This document shows, one piece after another, positions 1 to 8,642 of a stretch of 12,214 bases of DNA; within the stretch, counting starts at the first letter, position 1, and every line of letters begins with the position of its first letter. The translations under genes and the position numbers were made by a program. Below the pieces are notes generated by a model that had not been told where the DNA came from, ran no database searches, and saw only the letters and a program-made list of their open reading frames with translations. Source of the stretch: JAADHY01 sp964428935 (GTDB lineage Bacteria; Planctomycetota; Planctomycetia; Planctomycetales; Planctomycetaceae); NCBI GenBank assembly GCA_964428935.1, contig CAYSAG010000149.1, forward strand, positions 1 to 12,214. Direction: 5' to 3'.

Positions 1-3000
1 GACTTGGCGACTGCCGCAGCGTGGCGAAGCAGGGAGCGGACGTCGGCTTTCGCCCGAGCCAACGCGGCCAAGGCCGCTTGTTGACGCGCGGCGTTCCTGG
101 TGGCGGTGGCCGCGCGAAAGACGGCCTCGGCCAACTGTCGGCCCAGCGGGCGTGTGGCCGGGTGGTCCAAGGCCTCCAACGCGAGCAGCCACGTTCCCGG
201 CTCGCACGCCACGTCCGTGTCCTTCTCGACGCGCTCCGCCCACTGCCGAAGCGCCGGCACGGCTTTCTCGGGAGCGGGGCCGCAGCAGAGCGTCAGAAGG
301 TGGAGGACCTCCAGCCGCCGGCGAGCCACCGAGTCTTTGTCTCCCAGTTCAGCCATTCGTTTGGCGACCAACTGCTGGACCAGCGAAAGCTTCCCGCTCT
401 TGCGGGCGTGCCGCAGCAGAACCGGCAACAGTTGAGCCGACGCGGTGGCAACCTCGTCGGGAGGCGGCCCAATGGACACCGCCCCGGCGTACCGCGAGGT
501 GGTGAGGTTCGACGGCAGCGGGTCTTGTACGACGAAGAAGAGCTCCAGGTCGGGGCTCGGCTGCCGGAGCTGAGTAACGAGCGAGTTCAGCGTGGCCTCG
601 CGGCGAGCACCCAGCACCTTTGCAAAGCACTCCTGCAAGCTCCGTGCAGCCTCTCGCTGCGTGTAGACACTGACCGCCGGCCGCCCGGCCGCCCACTCGT
701 GCAGAAGCCGTTGGTAGACGGACAGGGCGTCCAACCAGAAACCGTGCTGGCGCAGTGCTTGAGCGACCCACAGTCGGTCGTCGCTGGACCACATTGCAGG
801 TGGCCGCGCCGTGCGTGACGTTCCCGCGTCCGGTCGCACGACTTTGAGCAGGGTCTGCCGAGCTTTCTCCCGCTTTTCCAACTTGAGGTAGATTTCGGCC
901 AACCGAATGGCCGTCAGGACCACGCCTTGTGGCTGGAAGCGGCTGGCGCTTTGGGCCGGCGCAGAGGACGTCCACAGGTCCGCGGCCACTTCGAGGGCGG
1001 AACGGGTCGAGCACGCGGCCAACTCTTGCCTCAGCGTCGTCTGGTACGGGAACCGACGGGCGAACTCCGGGTCGGTCTGGCAGCGTCGGCCGATTTCCGC
1101 CAGCGGGCGCTCGTCACCGGCTCGACGAGCCAACAGGGCGACCATTAGGTCGCACAGCGGTTTCCACTTTGGAGCGGCTTTGGCGGCGGCGCGCAGTCGC
1201 TGCTTCAGGTCGTCGCCCTTGCCCAGGCGGTGAGCCAAGTCGGCCCAGCGAATGAGGGGTGTGGTGACGGCGGGAAAAACTGTGGACCCGCCCACGGTGA
1301 CTGTCGCTTGGTCCAGGGCTCTCGGGGGCAGCTCACTCGCCGCCTGGCTCTCCGCCAACGACAACAGCTGGTTGTAGACCTCGAGGGCCTGTGCCAGACG
1401 CCGTCTGGTGTGCAAGAACGCGGCGAACCGGAGAACAAAGCCGCCTTTGGCTTCAGGCGGAGCGACGTCAATGACCGCGCGGTAAACCTTGCACGCGTTC
1501 TCGACGTCCGTCCGCTCCGCGCTCAAACGCGTCAGAATGTTCGACAGCTGGTAAGGCGAACGGCGGACTGCGGGAGAGCCCTCGAGGGTGCGAATGTGCT
1601 CGGCGAGCAGGTCCAGACGGCCGGCTTTGACGTAGTACCCGGACACCTCGTACCCGACTCGAAGAATTTGCTCGGGGTCTTTCTTCCAAACGAGTCCGAG
1701 CAACTGAATGCCGTTGTCGTAGTCTCGCCTGTGGAACAGGAACTGCGCGAGCTCCAGGACGAACCGCACTCGCACTCGGTTGGGGCGAGTGGCCAGCAAG
1801 CGGTCGACCATGGCCCGGGCTTTTTCTGGTTCGCCTGCGGCCGTGTAGTACTCGATCAGTTGTCTCATGAGCGTCGCAGACTGGGGGGCCGCCGCCAGTT
1901 GACGCTCGGTTTTTTCAATGAGCGGTTGCAGTTGGCCCGCTTGGGCCAACACGTCCAAAGCCTGAGAGCGGTACAAAGCGACTGTCGGGGAACCGAGGCC
2001 GCTGCCGTAGGACGTTCGGCGGAGAATGGCTCGGGCAATTTCGACGGCTCGTTGCAGGTCGGTCTTGCGTGTCTCGACCATGATTTTGGCCAGCTCGCCC
2101 GGCCGTTTCCCGGCGGCCAAGGTTGCGCGGCTGAGGAGCTGTTCGCTTCGAGCCACCAGTCCGTACCGTCGCAAGGCGGCTGCCACTTTCGTCTGCTCGG
2201 AGGGCTGCAGTTGCATTCCGAACAGGCGCAAGGCCGCTTGCTTGCCCGCTTCGTCGTCGCCGACCAACTGGGCCAGCTCCAACCTCATTTTTTCCAGCGT
2301 CCGGGCCGCGGGACCGAACGGAATCGACACTCCCTTCAGCGTCGACAGAGCACTGCGGTAGTCGCCCGAAGCCGCGTAAGCCCGCGCCAGCAGTACGCGA
2401 ATTTCGACATTGCCGGGAAGTTCGTTCGCAAGCGTCTTCAGCTGCTCCAGCGCCGGGCCTCGCTCCCCGTGCCACCACTGCACGAAAACTTCCGCCAACT
2501 TCCAGCACTGCCGCGCCACGCCCGTGCTGCCGGACACCTTCGACGCCAGCGACGCCAGGAGCTGGTCGGTCTGACCCGCTTTCCGCGAAGCGAAGTAAGT
2601 CGTGGCCAGAACCTGCAGCCGCTGGTCGTCCAACCACGTCGACGGACAGGGAAACAGTCCAAAATTTGTGGCGCCAACGTACGCCGAGGGAACGGGCAAC
2701 GACGTCACGAACGGCATGGACGGAGCAAAGGACGGAGACGCGGCCAACGAAATCGGGGGCAGGGGAGCCAAGCTCCGCGGCACACGCTCAATTCGGTCCG
2801 GGTGCGTTGCCGTCATGTAACAGTCGAAGACCGACAGCACGTCACTCCACTTCTTCCCCTGCTTCAGCTGCACCGCCGCCGACTCAATGAGCGACCTGGC
2901 GAAGGCGGCGAAAGCCGCTCGCGAAGAGAGACTCGAAGACGACCCCAACTGCTCGGCCCGCGACAACAGCTCGCCGCGCAACTGGCTGTCGTCCAGAAAT

Positions 3001-6000
3001 TGAACGACGAAGCCCAACTGCAGCAGTTGTTGCAGGTCGCGTGCATTGGCCACGGCCTGCCGAGCGCACGCGACGGCCTGCTCCTTTTCGCCGGCCACCG
3101 CGAGCAGCCGAACGTAGTCGCTGGCCAGGAAGACGGCCAGGTCCGGGCGGTGCGTCGCGAACCACTCGTAGAGCGGCCGTTTTTCGGCCAGGCGGTCTTT
3201 CGCTTTCTCCTTCGTCAAGGGCTTTGGCTCCGCTGCGAACGGCAGCTTGAACCAAACCAAGCGCGGCTCGACGGCCTGGGGACTCTCGGCCACCCACCGT
3301 TTCAACAACGGCACCAACCCCTCGTCGTTTCGTTCGGCCACCTGAATCCAGACCAATTGTCGGAGCGCCGTCAGGTCGGAAGCAGCGCGGCGACGGAGCT
3401 GCTCGACGTACTGCCGTTGCCTGCCTTGCTCACACGCGGCTGCGTAAACGACCAAAGCGGCCAGTTGTTGAGCCTCTTCCAACGTGAGCGGTCTCCACGG
3501 CACGCTCCCTCGAAGACCCAGGTTGTCGGCGTGGAGAGCTCCCCAGGTCCAAGCCAGCCGTTCGGTTCGCCACAGTTCCGGCGGAGGGTTGGGGAGACCG
3601 CTCCGACGGCCGGGGCCGCTCCAGTAGCCCGGCGAGTAGCTTTCCCGGTAGCGAGTGGTGGGAGGCAACGCGAGCAGGGCCTGAGCGGTTCGGACGGCGT
3701 CCTCCAACTGGCGGCTGAACCAGTAAGCGCAAGCCAGCCGGTAGCCGAACCGCCAGTCGTCCGGCCGCTTGCGCCACTGGGGCTCAGCCAAAGCAATGGC
3801 TTCGGCGTACTGGCTGGCGGCCAGAGCGCGGTCGACGGCCGTCAAAACGCGAGTCGGGTCCGACGCTTTGCGGGCCAGCTCCAGCTGAATTTCCCTGGCC
3901 CGTTTCTCGTCGCCGGCCTTCTGGTAGAGGCGGGCCAGTCGCTCCAGCGACCGTTCGGTCCGAGACAACGTGACCAGCTCCTGCTGGTACTGCAGCGCCG
4001 ACTCGACGTCGTCCAGCAGCTCCGAAAGTGCGACCAACTGCTCCAGCACGGCCACGTCGTTCGGGCGGCTCACCAGCAACCCGGTCAGCTCGCGCCGAGC
4101 GCTGACGTAGTCCTGCAACTGTGTGTAAGCCCGAGCCAGGTACAACGTCGTGCCGACTCGGTCCTCTTGTGTGCGTCGGAGCGTTTGCAGGCGGGCAATC
4201 AGTTCTTCACCGCGGCCGGCCACGGCGTACACCGCGGCCAGTTGGTCGACGACGGCCAGCTTGTCTTCCTGCGTGTCGGACAGCTCGAACGCTCGCCACA
4301 GTTGTTCGAGCGCCTCGTCGTAGAGCCGGCACTCCTGCAAGTGTTGGGCCAGCAACAGCCGCAACTCCCGGTCGCGCGGGTTGGCCCGCAGCGCTTCGCG
4401 CAGGACGTCCAGTCCCTTCTCGGTCTCGCCGCCGGAGAAGTACACGTTGGCCAGCAGCTCGGCCGCCTGGCTGTTCTCTGGGTTCCGGCGCCACAGTTCC
4501 TGTGCCGCTTTCACCGCGGCTTCGAGCCGTCCCAAACGCTGCTCAAGCGAGACGACGCGCGTCAAGTACTGCGTGCGAAGTTTCGGGTCGAGCTGGGCCA
4601 ACCGGCGGTACTGCTCGGCCGCCGCGGCCAGGTCGCCGCCCTGTTCGTAAAGTTCCGCCCTGAACCGAAGCAGGAACGGGGCGTCGGGCTTCTGCTCCAA
4701 CGCACGTTCGACGTACTTCAAAGCGGCCAGGTGGCGACCAGAGGAGCCGGCCAGCATGGCTGCAAACCACGCGTCGCGCACCGAGGCGGCTTTGGAGCGA
4801 ACGGCCTGGTCCAGCTTCTTGGCTTCCTGCTCGACCCGGTCCGCCTCTTTGAGCAGGACCAAGCGTTGAGTCAGGCACTGCTCGAGCAGCAGGGGAGTGT
4901 CCGCCAGACGCTCCATTTCGTCGACGTGCTTCAGCGCCTGGTCGTAGCGGCCGTCCCGAGCCAGCAACTCGGCCGCCAGCTTGTGGACGTCGAAGCGGTC
5001 CGGGGTTTTGCGCGCCGCCTGTTCGACCGCCTCGACCGCTTCCGCCAGCCGGTCGACACGGGCCAACAGCTCGGCGACGCGCAACAGGTTGTCGGTGGTC
5101 TCGCGTGGCGGCTCGGCAATTTTTCTCCACACGGCGACGGCCTGGTCGGTTCGTCCGGCTGCCCAGAGGAACTCGCCGTAGTACTCTCGGTACTGCGGCA
5201 CGTCCGGCGCGCGACGCACCGCCTCGGCGTAGTACTTCGCGGCGGCCTGGGTGAGCGGGTTCTTCCACGGCGCGGCCTCGGTGTCGGCGGCTCGACCCGG
5301 TCCTGCTGCTGAGCCCACGCCGGCCGCCTCGCGACACAGCTCGGCCACACGCAGTGCGGCCAGCGGGTCGTCCGGCCGCAGCTCGGCAATTCGTCGCCAC
5401 ACGTCCAAGGCTCGCTGCTGAGCCGCCTGGGCGTCCGGCTGACCGGCCTGAATGTAGAGCCGGCCCAAGCGGGCCAGGGCGTCGGCGTCGCGCGGCCGCT
5501 GCTCGACCAGCGTCCGGGCTTCGTCCAGAGCCGCCGACAAACGGCCTTGGCGGACCAGTTCGCCAATCAGTTTTTCGCGAATGTCAGTGCGACTGGGAGC
5601 CGCTTTCAAGGCCGCCCGGTACTCCTGGAGGGCTGCGTCGTCTTGACCCAGCTCGGCCAAGACGGCAGCCAGACGCACCCTCGACTCCAAGTCGTCCGCG
5701 TGCTCTTTGAGTCGGCCGCGGTAGTACTCGACCAGCCCCGTCCGGTCGTTGGACCGAACGAAAATGGCTTCGATTCGTCGCCGAATGTCCTTGGCCAGCC
5801 AGCTGTCGGGTTTGACTTGGTCCAGACAGCGGCTGAGCGTGCGAATGGCCGTTTCCAGCTTGCCTTGGCGAACCTGAAGCTCACCGATTTCCACCTCTGC
5901 CATGAGCCGCCGGTAGGGGTCGGCCTGAACCAACTGAGCCAGTTGCCGGTAGCGACGAATGGCCTGCTCGAACTCTTCTTCCTGGGCGAGCAGCTCGGCC

Positions 6001-6593
6001 AGCTCCTGCAGGGCAATTGGGTCGTTGGGGAACGCGTCGGCCAGTTGCTCCCAGGCTTCCAGCGCCGACTCTCGGTCTCCCAGTCGAAGACGCACTCGCC
6101 CCAGGTTTTTCAGAATTTCGACAAGGTCTGCCCGCTCTGGCTTGCACTTCAGCGCCCGCTCGAAAGCCGCTGCCGCGTCCTGGTCTTTGTGCAGACGCAT
6201 GGCCAACTGGGCAACGGCGTAGTGGGGGTAGTAGTCCTGCGGGGCCAGCTTCGCGGCCTGCCGGTAGGCCTGCAGAGCTTGCTCGAACCGACCACGCCGC
6301 TCGTAAATCATTCCCAAGACCAGGCGTGCTGCGGCGTCGTCGGGCTTCTGCCGGACCAGCCGCTCGTAGTGAGCGACCAGCTCGTCCAGCTTGCCCGCGT
6401 CGAGGTAGTGGCGGTAGAGCAGGTCGAAGGCCGTTCCTTTCCGAGGTCGCTGCGACAAGAGCCGGTGGTAGCGTTGCGCGACCTGCTCAAACTGCCGTTC
6501 GTTCGTCGTGGGGCTTTCAGCGTCGCCAGCCGGCGCCGCCGAGGCCAAACAGACCAGAACCAGCACGCCCAAAGCCACGGAAAGGCGTCTCAT
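1..6593 (-). CDS. Giant secreted TPR-repeat protein, C-terminus beyond window
   Basis: One open frame runs from an ATG at 6593-6591 to the left edge: 2197 whole codons with no stop, so the gene is incomplete at its 3' end. The first ~22 residues (MRRLSVALGVLVLVCLASAA then PAGDA) form a Sec-type signal peptide with two arginines, a hydrophobic core and an A-x-A cleavage site near residues 19-22. The cysteine at residue 15 does not sit in a proper lipobox, so a lipoprotein is unlikely. From residue ~35 the protein is helical repeats of about 34 residues with TPR spacing, e.g. turns RQKPDD, KLAPQD, EQRPRD, RANPRD and RKRPDD. I count about twenty clear turns, spread over the whole visible length. 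Two stretches are not TPR-like: a Trp/Tyr/Pro-rich segment around residues 975-1120 and a Pro/Ser/aromatic segment around 1253-1331. No catalytic domain is visible. TPR arrays bind proteins, so a scaffold or assembly role outside the cytoplasmic membrane is inferred, with no known partner. AGGAG seven bases upstream fixes the start. The frame and signal peptide are secure; the function is unknown. Confidence 0.93.
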   Translation of the reverse strand, partial: MRRLSVALGVLVLVCLASAAPAGDAESPTTNERQFEQVAQRYHRLLSQRPRKGTAFDLLYRHYLDAGKLDELVAHYERLVRQKPDDAAARLVLGMIYERRGRFEQALQAYRQAAKLAPQDYYPHYAVAQLAMRLHKDQDAAAAFERALKCKPERADLVEILKNLGRVRLRLGDRESALEAWEQLADAFPNDPIALQELAELLAQEEEFEQAIRRYRQLAQLVQADPYRRLMAEVEIGELQVRQGKLETAIRTLSRCLDQVKPDSWLAKDIRRRIEAIFVRSNDRTGLVEYYRGRLKEHADDLESRVRLAAVLAELGQDDAALQEYRAALKAAPSRTDIREKLIGELVRQGRLSAALDEARTLVEQRPRDADALARLGRLYIQAGQPDAQAAQQRALDVWRRIAELRPDDPLAALRVAELCREAAGVGSAAGPGRAADTEAAPWKNPLTQAAAKYYAEAVRRAPDVPQYREYYGEFLWAAGRTDQAVAVWRKIAEPPRETTDNLLRVAELLARVDRLAEAVEAVEQAARKTPDRFDVHKLAAELLARDGRYDQALKHVDEMERLADTPLLLEQCLTQRLVLLKEADRVEQEAKKLDQAVRSKAASVRDAWFAAMLAGSSGRHLAALKYVERALEQKPDAPFLLRFRAELYEQGGDLAAAAEQYRRLAQLDPKLRTQYLTRVVSLEQRLGRLEAAVKAAQELWRRNPENSQAAELLANVYFSGGETEKGLDVLREALRANPRDRELRLLLAQHLQECRLYDEALEQLWRAFELSDTQEDKLAVVDQLAAVYAVAGRGEELIARLQTLRRTQEDRVGTTLYLARAYTQLQDYVSARRELTGLLVSRPNDVAVLEQLVALSELLDDVESALQYQQELVTLSRTERSLERLARLYQKAGDEKRAREIQLELARKASDPTRVLTAVDRALAASQYAEAIALAEPQWRKRPDDWRFGYRLACAYWFSRQLEDAVRTAQALLALPPTTRYRESYSPGYWSGPGRRSGLPNPPPELWRTERLAWTWGALHADNLGLRGSVPWRPLTLEEAQQLAALVVYAAACEQGRQRQYVEQLRRRAASDLTALRQLVWIQVAERNDEGLVPLLKRWVAESPQAVEPRLVWFKLPFAAEPKPLTKEKAKDRLAEKRPLYEWFATHRPDLAVFLASDYVRLLAVAGEKEQAVACARQAVANARDLQQLLQLGFVVQFLDDSQLRGELLSRAEQLGSSSSLSSRAAFAAFARSLIESAAVQLKQGKKWSDVLSVFDCYMTATHPDRIERVPRSLAPLPPISLAASPSFAPSMPFVTSLPVPSAYVGATNFGLFPCPSTWLDDQRLQVLATTYFASRKAGQTDQLLASLASKVSGSTGVARQCWKLAEVFVQWWHGERGPALEQLKTLANELPGNVEIRVLLARAYAASGDYRSALSTLKGVSIPFGPAARTLEKMRLELAQLVGDDEAGKQAALRLFGMQLQPSEQTKVAAALRRYGLVARSEQLLSRATLAAGKRPGELAKIMVETRKTDLQRAVEIARAILRRTSYGSGLGSPTVALYRSQALDVLAQAGQLQPLIEKTERQLAAAPQSATLMRQLIEYYTAAGEPEKARAMVDRLLATRPNRVRVRFVLELAQFLFHRRDYDNGIQLLGLVWKKDPEQILRVGYEVSGYYVKAGRLDLLAEHIRTLEGSPAVRRSPYQLSNILTRLSAERTDVENACKVYRAVIDVAPPEAKGGFVLRFAAFLHTRRRLAQALEVYNQLLSLAESQAASELPPRALDQATVTVGGSTVFPAVTTPLIRWADLAHRLGKGDDLKQRLRAAAKAAPKWKPLCDLMVALLARRAGDERPLAEIGRRCQTDPEFARRFPYQTTLRQELAACSTRSALEVAADLWTSSAPAQSASRFQPQGVVLTAIRLAEIYLKLEKREKARQTLLKVVRPDAGTSRTARPPAMWSSDDRLWVAQALRQHGFWLDALSVYQRLLHEWAAGRPAVSVYTQREAARSLQECFAKVLGARREATLNSLVTQLRQPSPDLELFFVVQDPLPSNLTTSRYAGAVSIGPPPDEVATASAQLLPVLLRHARKSGKLSLVQQLVAKRMAELGDKDSVARRRLEVLHLLTLCCGPAPEKAVPALRQWAERVEKDTDVACEPGTWLLALEALDHPATRPLGRQLAEAVFRAATATRNAARQQAALAALARAKADVRSLLRHAAAVAK

Positions 6594-6600
6594 GGCACGG

Positions 6601-6605
6601 CTCCT
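6601..6605 (-). promoter_or_regulatory. Ribosome-binding site of the TPR gene
   Basis: Read on the minus strand this is AGGAG, seven bases before the ATG at 6593. It is a near-ideal Shine-Dalgarno match and decides the start, because the codons directly after that ATG encode a well-formed signal peptide. Confidence 0.8.
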
Positions 6606-6643
6606 AACCGTTCGCTCGGACCGGTGTCAACGTCTGCCCACCG

Positions 6644-6672
6644 ATGGTCGCATTCGACCGCGACGTTTGCAA
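6644..6672 (-). promoter_or_regulatory. Candidate sigma70-type promoter of the TPR gene
   Basis: On the minus strand TTGCAA (6672-6667) and GACCAT (6649-6644) are 17 bases apart. They match the sigma70 boxes at 4 of 6 and 3 of 6 positions. Transcription would start near 6637 and leave a leader of about 44 bases that includes the AGGAG site. The match is weak on its own. It gains some weight because a similar block lies upstream of the transketolase genes (8746-8774), with the same 17-base spacing. Confidence 0.3.
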
Positions 6673-6827
6673 GCGAAGGGAGTGGCGCGGTCGGCCAGCC
6701 GCTCCAGGAAAGGCAACCGGACGGCGAATGCGTCGCGGCGGGCAACGCTTTTGTCTGGCCGACCCGCCGGAAGGGCGAGCGGCCACGGCGAATGGCAACC
6801 GGCAGCAGTCGGCCCGCGCTGGCGAGG

Positions 6828-6863
6828 AAAAGAAAAGACGGCTGCCGTTGAAACGGCAGCCGT
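6828..6863 (-). terminator. Intrinsic terminator after the permease gene
   Basis: The arms at 6838-6849 and 6852-6863 are perfect 12-base complements (ACGGCTGCCGTT against AACGGCAGCCGT); because the loop cannot be two bases, about 10-11 pairs will form. On the minus strand the stem is followed by C-TTTT-C-TTTT, an interrupted U-tract. On the plus strand only three T follow, so the minus direction is favoured. It should end the permease transcript about 235 bases after its stop codon and insulate the TPR gene. Confidence 0.75.
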
Positions 6864-7098
6864 TTGCGCTCGCCGCGGTGCTGGCGTCGGGAAACCACGG
6901 GCCGACTGTTGGGGTCACCGTCTCGCCGCTCGGCCTTCGTCGTGGAAAGTCCGGCGCGGCACGCCGCCGTCTGGCCCGGCTCGGACCGCGTCGCGCTTGC
7001 AGCCGGCTGGGGACATTACTCTTCGGCCTCCGCAGCTTCTGAAAGAGCAAGCGGTCGACGGATTAGCCCTCCGCCTGTGGCTCAGGTGACTCCGCCGA

Positions 7099-8484
7099 CT
7101 ATTCCGCCGGAGCGTTCAAGCCGGGAACCTCAACCACCTTCGGCTCCAGCCCGGCCTTCGCCAGCACGAAGTAAACAACGAACCCGACCACCAGCGAGTA
7201 CACGCCCGTAATTTGCCACTTCGGCAAAATTCCAATCCAGCCGTGGTTCAGAATGCCGACCAGGAAACCCAGGAGCCACGCGGCGTAGCCCGGAATGCTC
7301 ACGCCCTCACGCGGGCCAGCCCACTTGAACCCGCTCAGCATGTAGTCCGCAATCATTGCTCCAATGACCGGACCGAAGGACGCTCCAATCAGCGTGAAGA
7401 ACGGAGCCAGATTGCCGGCCACGCCCAACGCGGCCAGAATGATTCCAATGGTGGCACCGCCGAGGGTCAGCGGAATTCGCGTCTTCTCGCTGCCCAACAT
7501 GGTCGACAGGCTGTTGCCAATAATGAACGAGCAGAAGCAGGCCGGCGCAATCGACCCAATGGCGAACAGAATTTGCATGACGCTGCCCAGCTGCTTGCTC
7601 AGCACGGGCAGTGCTCTGCTGAAGGTGTAGTCTTGCAGTTGGCCGTTGATGCCGTGAGCTCCGGCGACGGCCAGCAAGGCCAGCCCGCCAGCAAAGACAA
7701 TGGCCACCCAGATTCCCACAATGCCGCCCCAGCGGACGTCGTCTGCGTTGCGGTTGTTGCTGCAGAAGTCCGCGCCAACGGCTCCGGCCGTGGCAAAGAA
7801 ACCAATGACCATTTGAATAATGAACAGCATCCCGGGCACCTTCTGGTCCGCAGCGGGTTGGTACTGGCCGACGTGAGCCAACCCGATTCCGCCGGCGATT
7901 AGCAACATGACGATGGGCACAATCGGGAAGAAGGTCGACATGCGAGCGACGTACTCAATGCCCAAAGCTCCGAACAGCGCGAACAAGTAGCCCCACACGA
8001 CCGTGGTGATGACAAAGACCAGACTGAACTGACCACGGGCACCGAAAATCGAAGTCGAGTACTCTCCCAGGCCGACTCCCTTCAGCACCAAGTCCGCGGC
8101 CATGTATGTGGCAACACTGTACCAACCGATTTGCAGCAGCCCCATGAAAATGCCGGGCAGGAAGTAGCCTCCCTTCGTGCCGAAGGTGCTCGTGCCGACA
8201 ATGTACAGTGGCAGTCCCGTCTTCATGCCCAGCATGCCCGGCACGTAGTAGAACAGGGCGAACGCCAGGAACCCGGCAATGACCAAGCCCAGCAGGCACA
8301 TGCCCAGCCCGGCCATGTCCAGAGCTCCGGGGCCGTCGGACGTTCCGGCCATCTGCTCGAAGAAGGCGATCCATAGGAAAATGCCGGCGTAGGACTGAGC
8401 CGTGTTCTTGAACCACGCGGCTCGCTTCTCGGCCGGCACCGGTGAGGCCGTCCGGAGGTACGAAGGAATGGATCCGTTTGCCAT
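7099..8484 (-). CDS. NCS1-family nucleobase:cation symporter (CodB-like permease)
   Basis: A 461-residue polytopic membrane protein with a short polar N-terminus (residues 1-25) and hydrophobic segments that fit the usual 12-helix NCS1 fold. Family features seen: an aromatic first helix after KNTAQSYAGIFLW (26-38); GMKTGLPLY-x8-FGTKGGYFLPG (86-111), which resembles E. coli CodB at the same place; IGWYSVATYMAAD (119-131); GADFCSNNRNADDVRWGG (237-254), the conserved loop in mid-protein; and FGPVIGAMIADYML (370-383), the G-P-x-x-G-x-x-x-x-D-Y signature of NCS1 transporters. Members import cytosine, purines, uracil, allantoin, hydantoins or thiamine with a cation. The sequence does not settle the substrate; resemblance to CodB favours a cytosine or purine permease. 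AAAGGA lies seven bases before the ATG. No nucleobase enzyme gene is adjacent. The gene is transcribed divergently from transketolase and has its own terminator, so it looks monocistronic. Confidence 0.88.
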   Translation of the reverse strand: MANGSIPSYLRTASPVPAEKRAAWFKNTAQSYAGIFLWIAFFEQMAGTSDGPGALDMAGLGMCLLGLVIAGFLAFALFYYVPGMLGMKTGLPLYIVGTSTFGTKGGYFLPGIFMGLLQIGWYSVATYMAADLVLKGVGLGEYSTSIFGARGQFSLVFVITTVVWGYLFALFGALGIEYVARMSTFFPIVPIVMLLIAGGIGLAHVGQYQPAADQKVPGMLFIIQMVIGFFATAGAVGADFCSNNRNADDVRWGGIVGIWVAIVFAGGLALLAVAGAHGINGQLQDYTFSRALPVLSKQLGSVMQILFAIGSIAPACFCSFIIGNSLSTMLGSEKTRIPLTLGGATIGIILAALGVAGNLAPFFTLIGASFGPVIGAMIADYMLSGFKWAGPREGVSIPGYAAWLLGFLVGILNHGWIGILPKWQITGVYSLVVGFVVYFVLAKAGLEPKVVEVPGLNAPAE

Positions 8485-8491
8485 GGTTTCG

Positions 8492-8497
8492 TCCTTT
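8492..8497 (-). promoter_or_regulatory. Ribosome-binding site of the permease gene
   Basis: AAAGGA on the minus strand ends seven bases before the ATG at 8484, which supports that start. Confidence 0.75.
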
Positions 8498-8601
8498 CTC
8501 TCAGAAGCTTTCCCACCGAGTCCTGTCAGAGGTCTCCGTCACGCTGTCGTTTCGCCGCCGTCTGGCTTGCAGAAGGCGGCTGCTGGTTGGAAGCACCCAC
8601 C

Positions 8602-8630
8602 AAGAAACCGTCGGGGAAGCGCAAAGTCAA
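8602..8630 (-). promoter_or_regulatory. Candidate promoter facing the permease gene
   Basis: On the minus strand TTGACT (8630-8625) matches five of six -35 positions. Seventeen bases later TTTCTT (8607-8602) is a poor -10 box at three of six. The leader would be about 110 bases. Only the -35 box is persuasive. Confidence 0.2.
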
Positions 8631-8642
8631 GGTTAGTTGGTT

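Larger units (their letters stand above)
6606..7098. other. Non-coding interval between permease and TPR genes
   Basis: About 490 bases with no convincing gene. The part nearest the TPR gene (6606-6827) holds a candidate promoter. The middle has a strong terminator hairpin at 6828-6863. The remaining 235 bases (6864-7098) would be the 3' untranslated region of the permease transcript. That stretch contains one 33-codon minus-strand frame (7016-6915) with GGAGG ten bases upstream. Its Arg/Gly/Ala-rich composition is what random GC-rich DNA gives, so it is not called as a gene. Confidence 0.6.

Noticed and set aside
1230..5312. A 1360-codon plus-strand open frame antisense to the TPR gene
   Set aside because: It lies codon-for-codon in register with the TPR gene and exists because that gene avoids TTA, CTA and TCA codons here. 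Its translation is Gln/Arg/Val-rich, low in complexity and without any recognisable domain, whereas the minus strand gives regular TPR repeats.
6606..6634. Perfect TTGACA box on the minus strand just upstream of the TPR start
   Set aside because: The position 17 bases downstream is TTAGGA, which overlaps the ribosome-binding site and does not resemble a -10 box. Transcription would start at about the start codon.
6915..7016. 33-codon minus-strand open frame with GGAGG ten bases upstream
   Set aside because: The product is Arg/Gly/Ala-rich with no hydrophobic or conserved pattern. A purine-rich site near an ATG is common by chance, so it is recorded only as a possibility.
7213..7902. A 229-codon plus-strand frame opposite the permease
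   Set aside because: It is antisense to clear membrane helices of the NCS1 permease and its product is polar and featureless.
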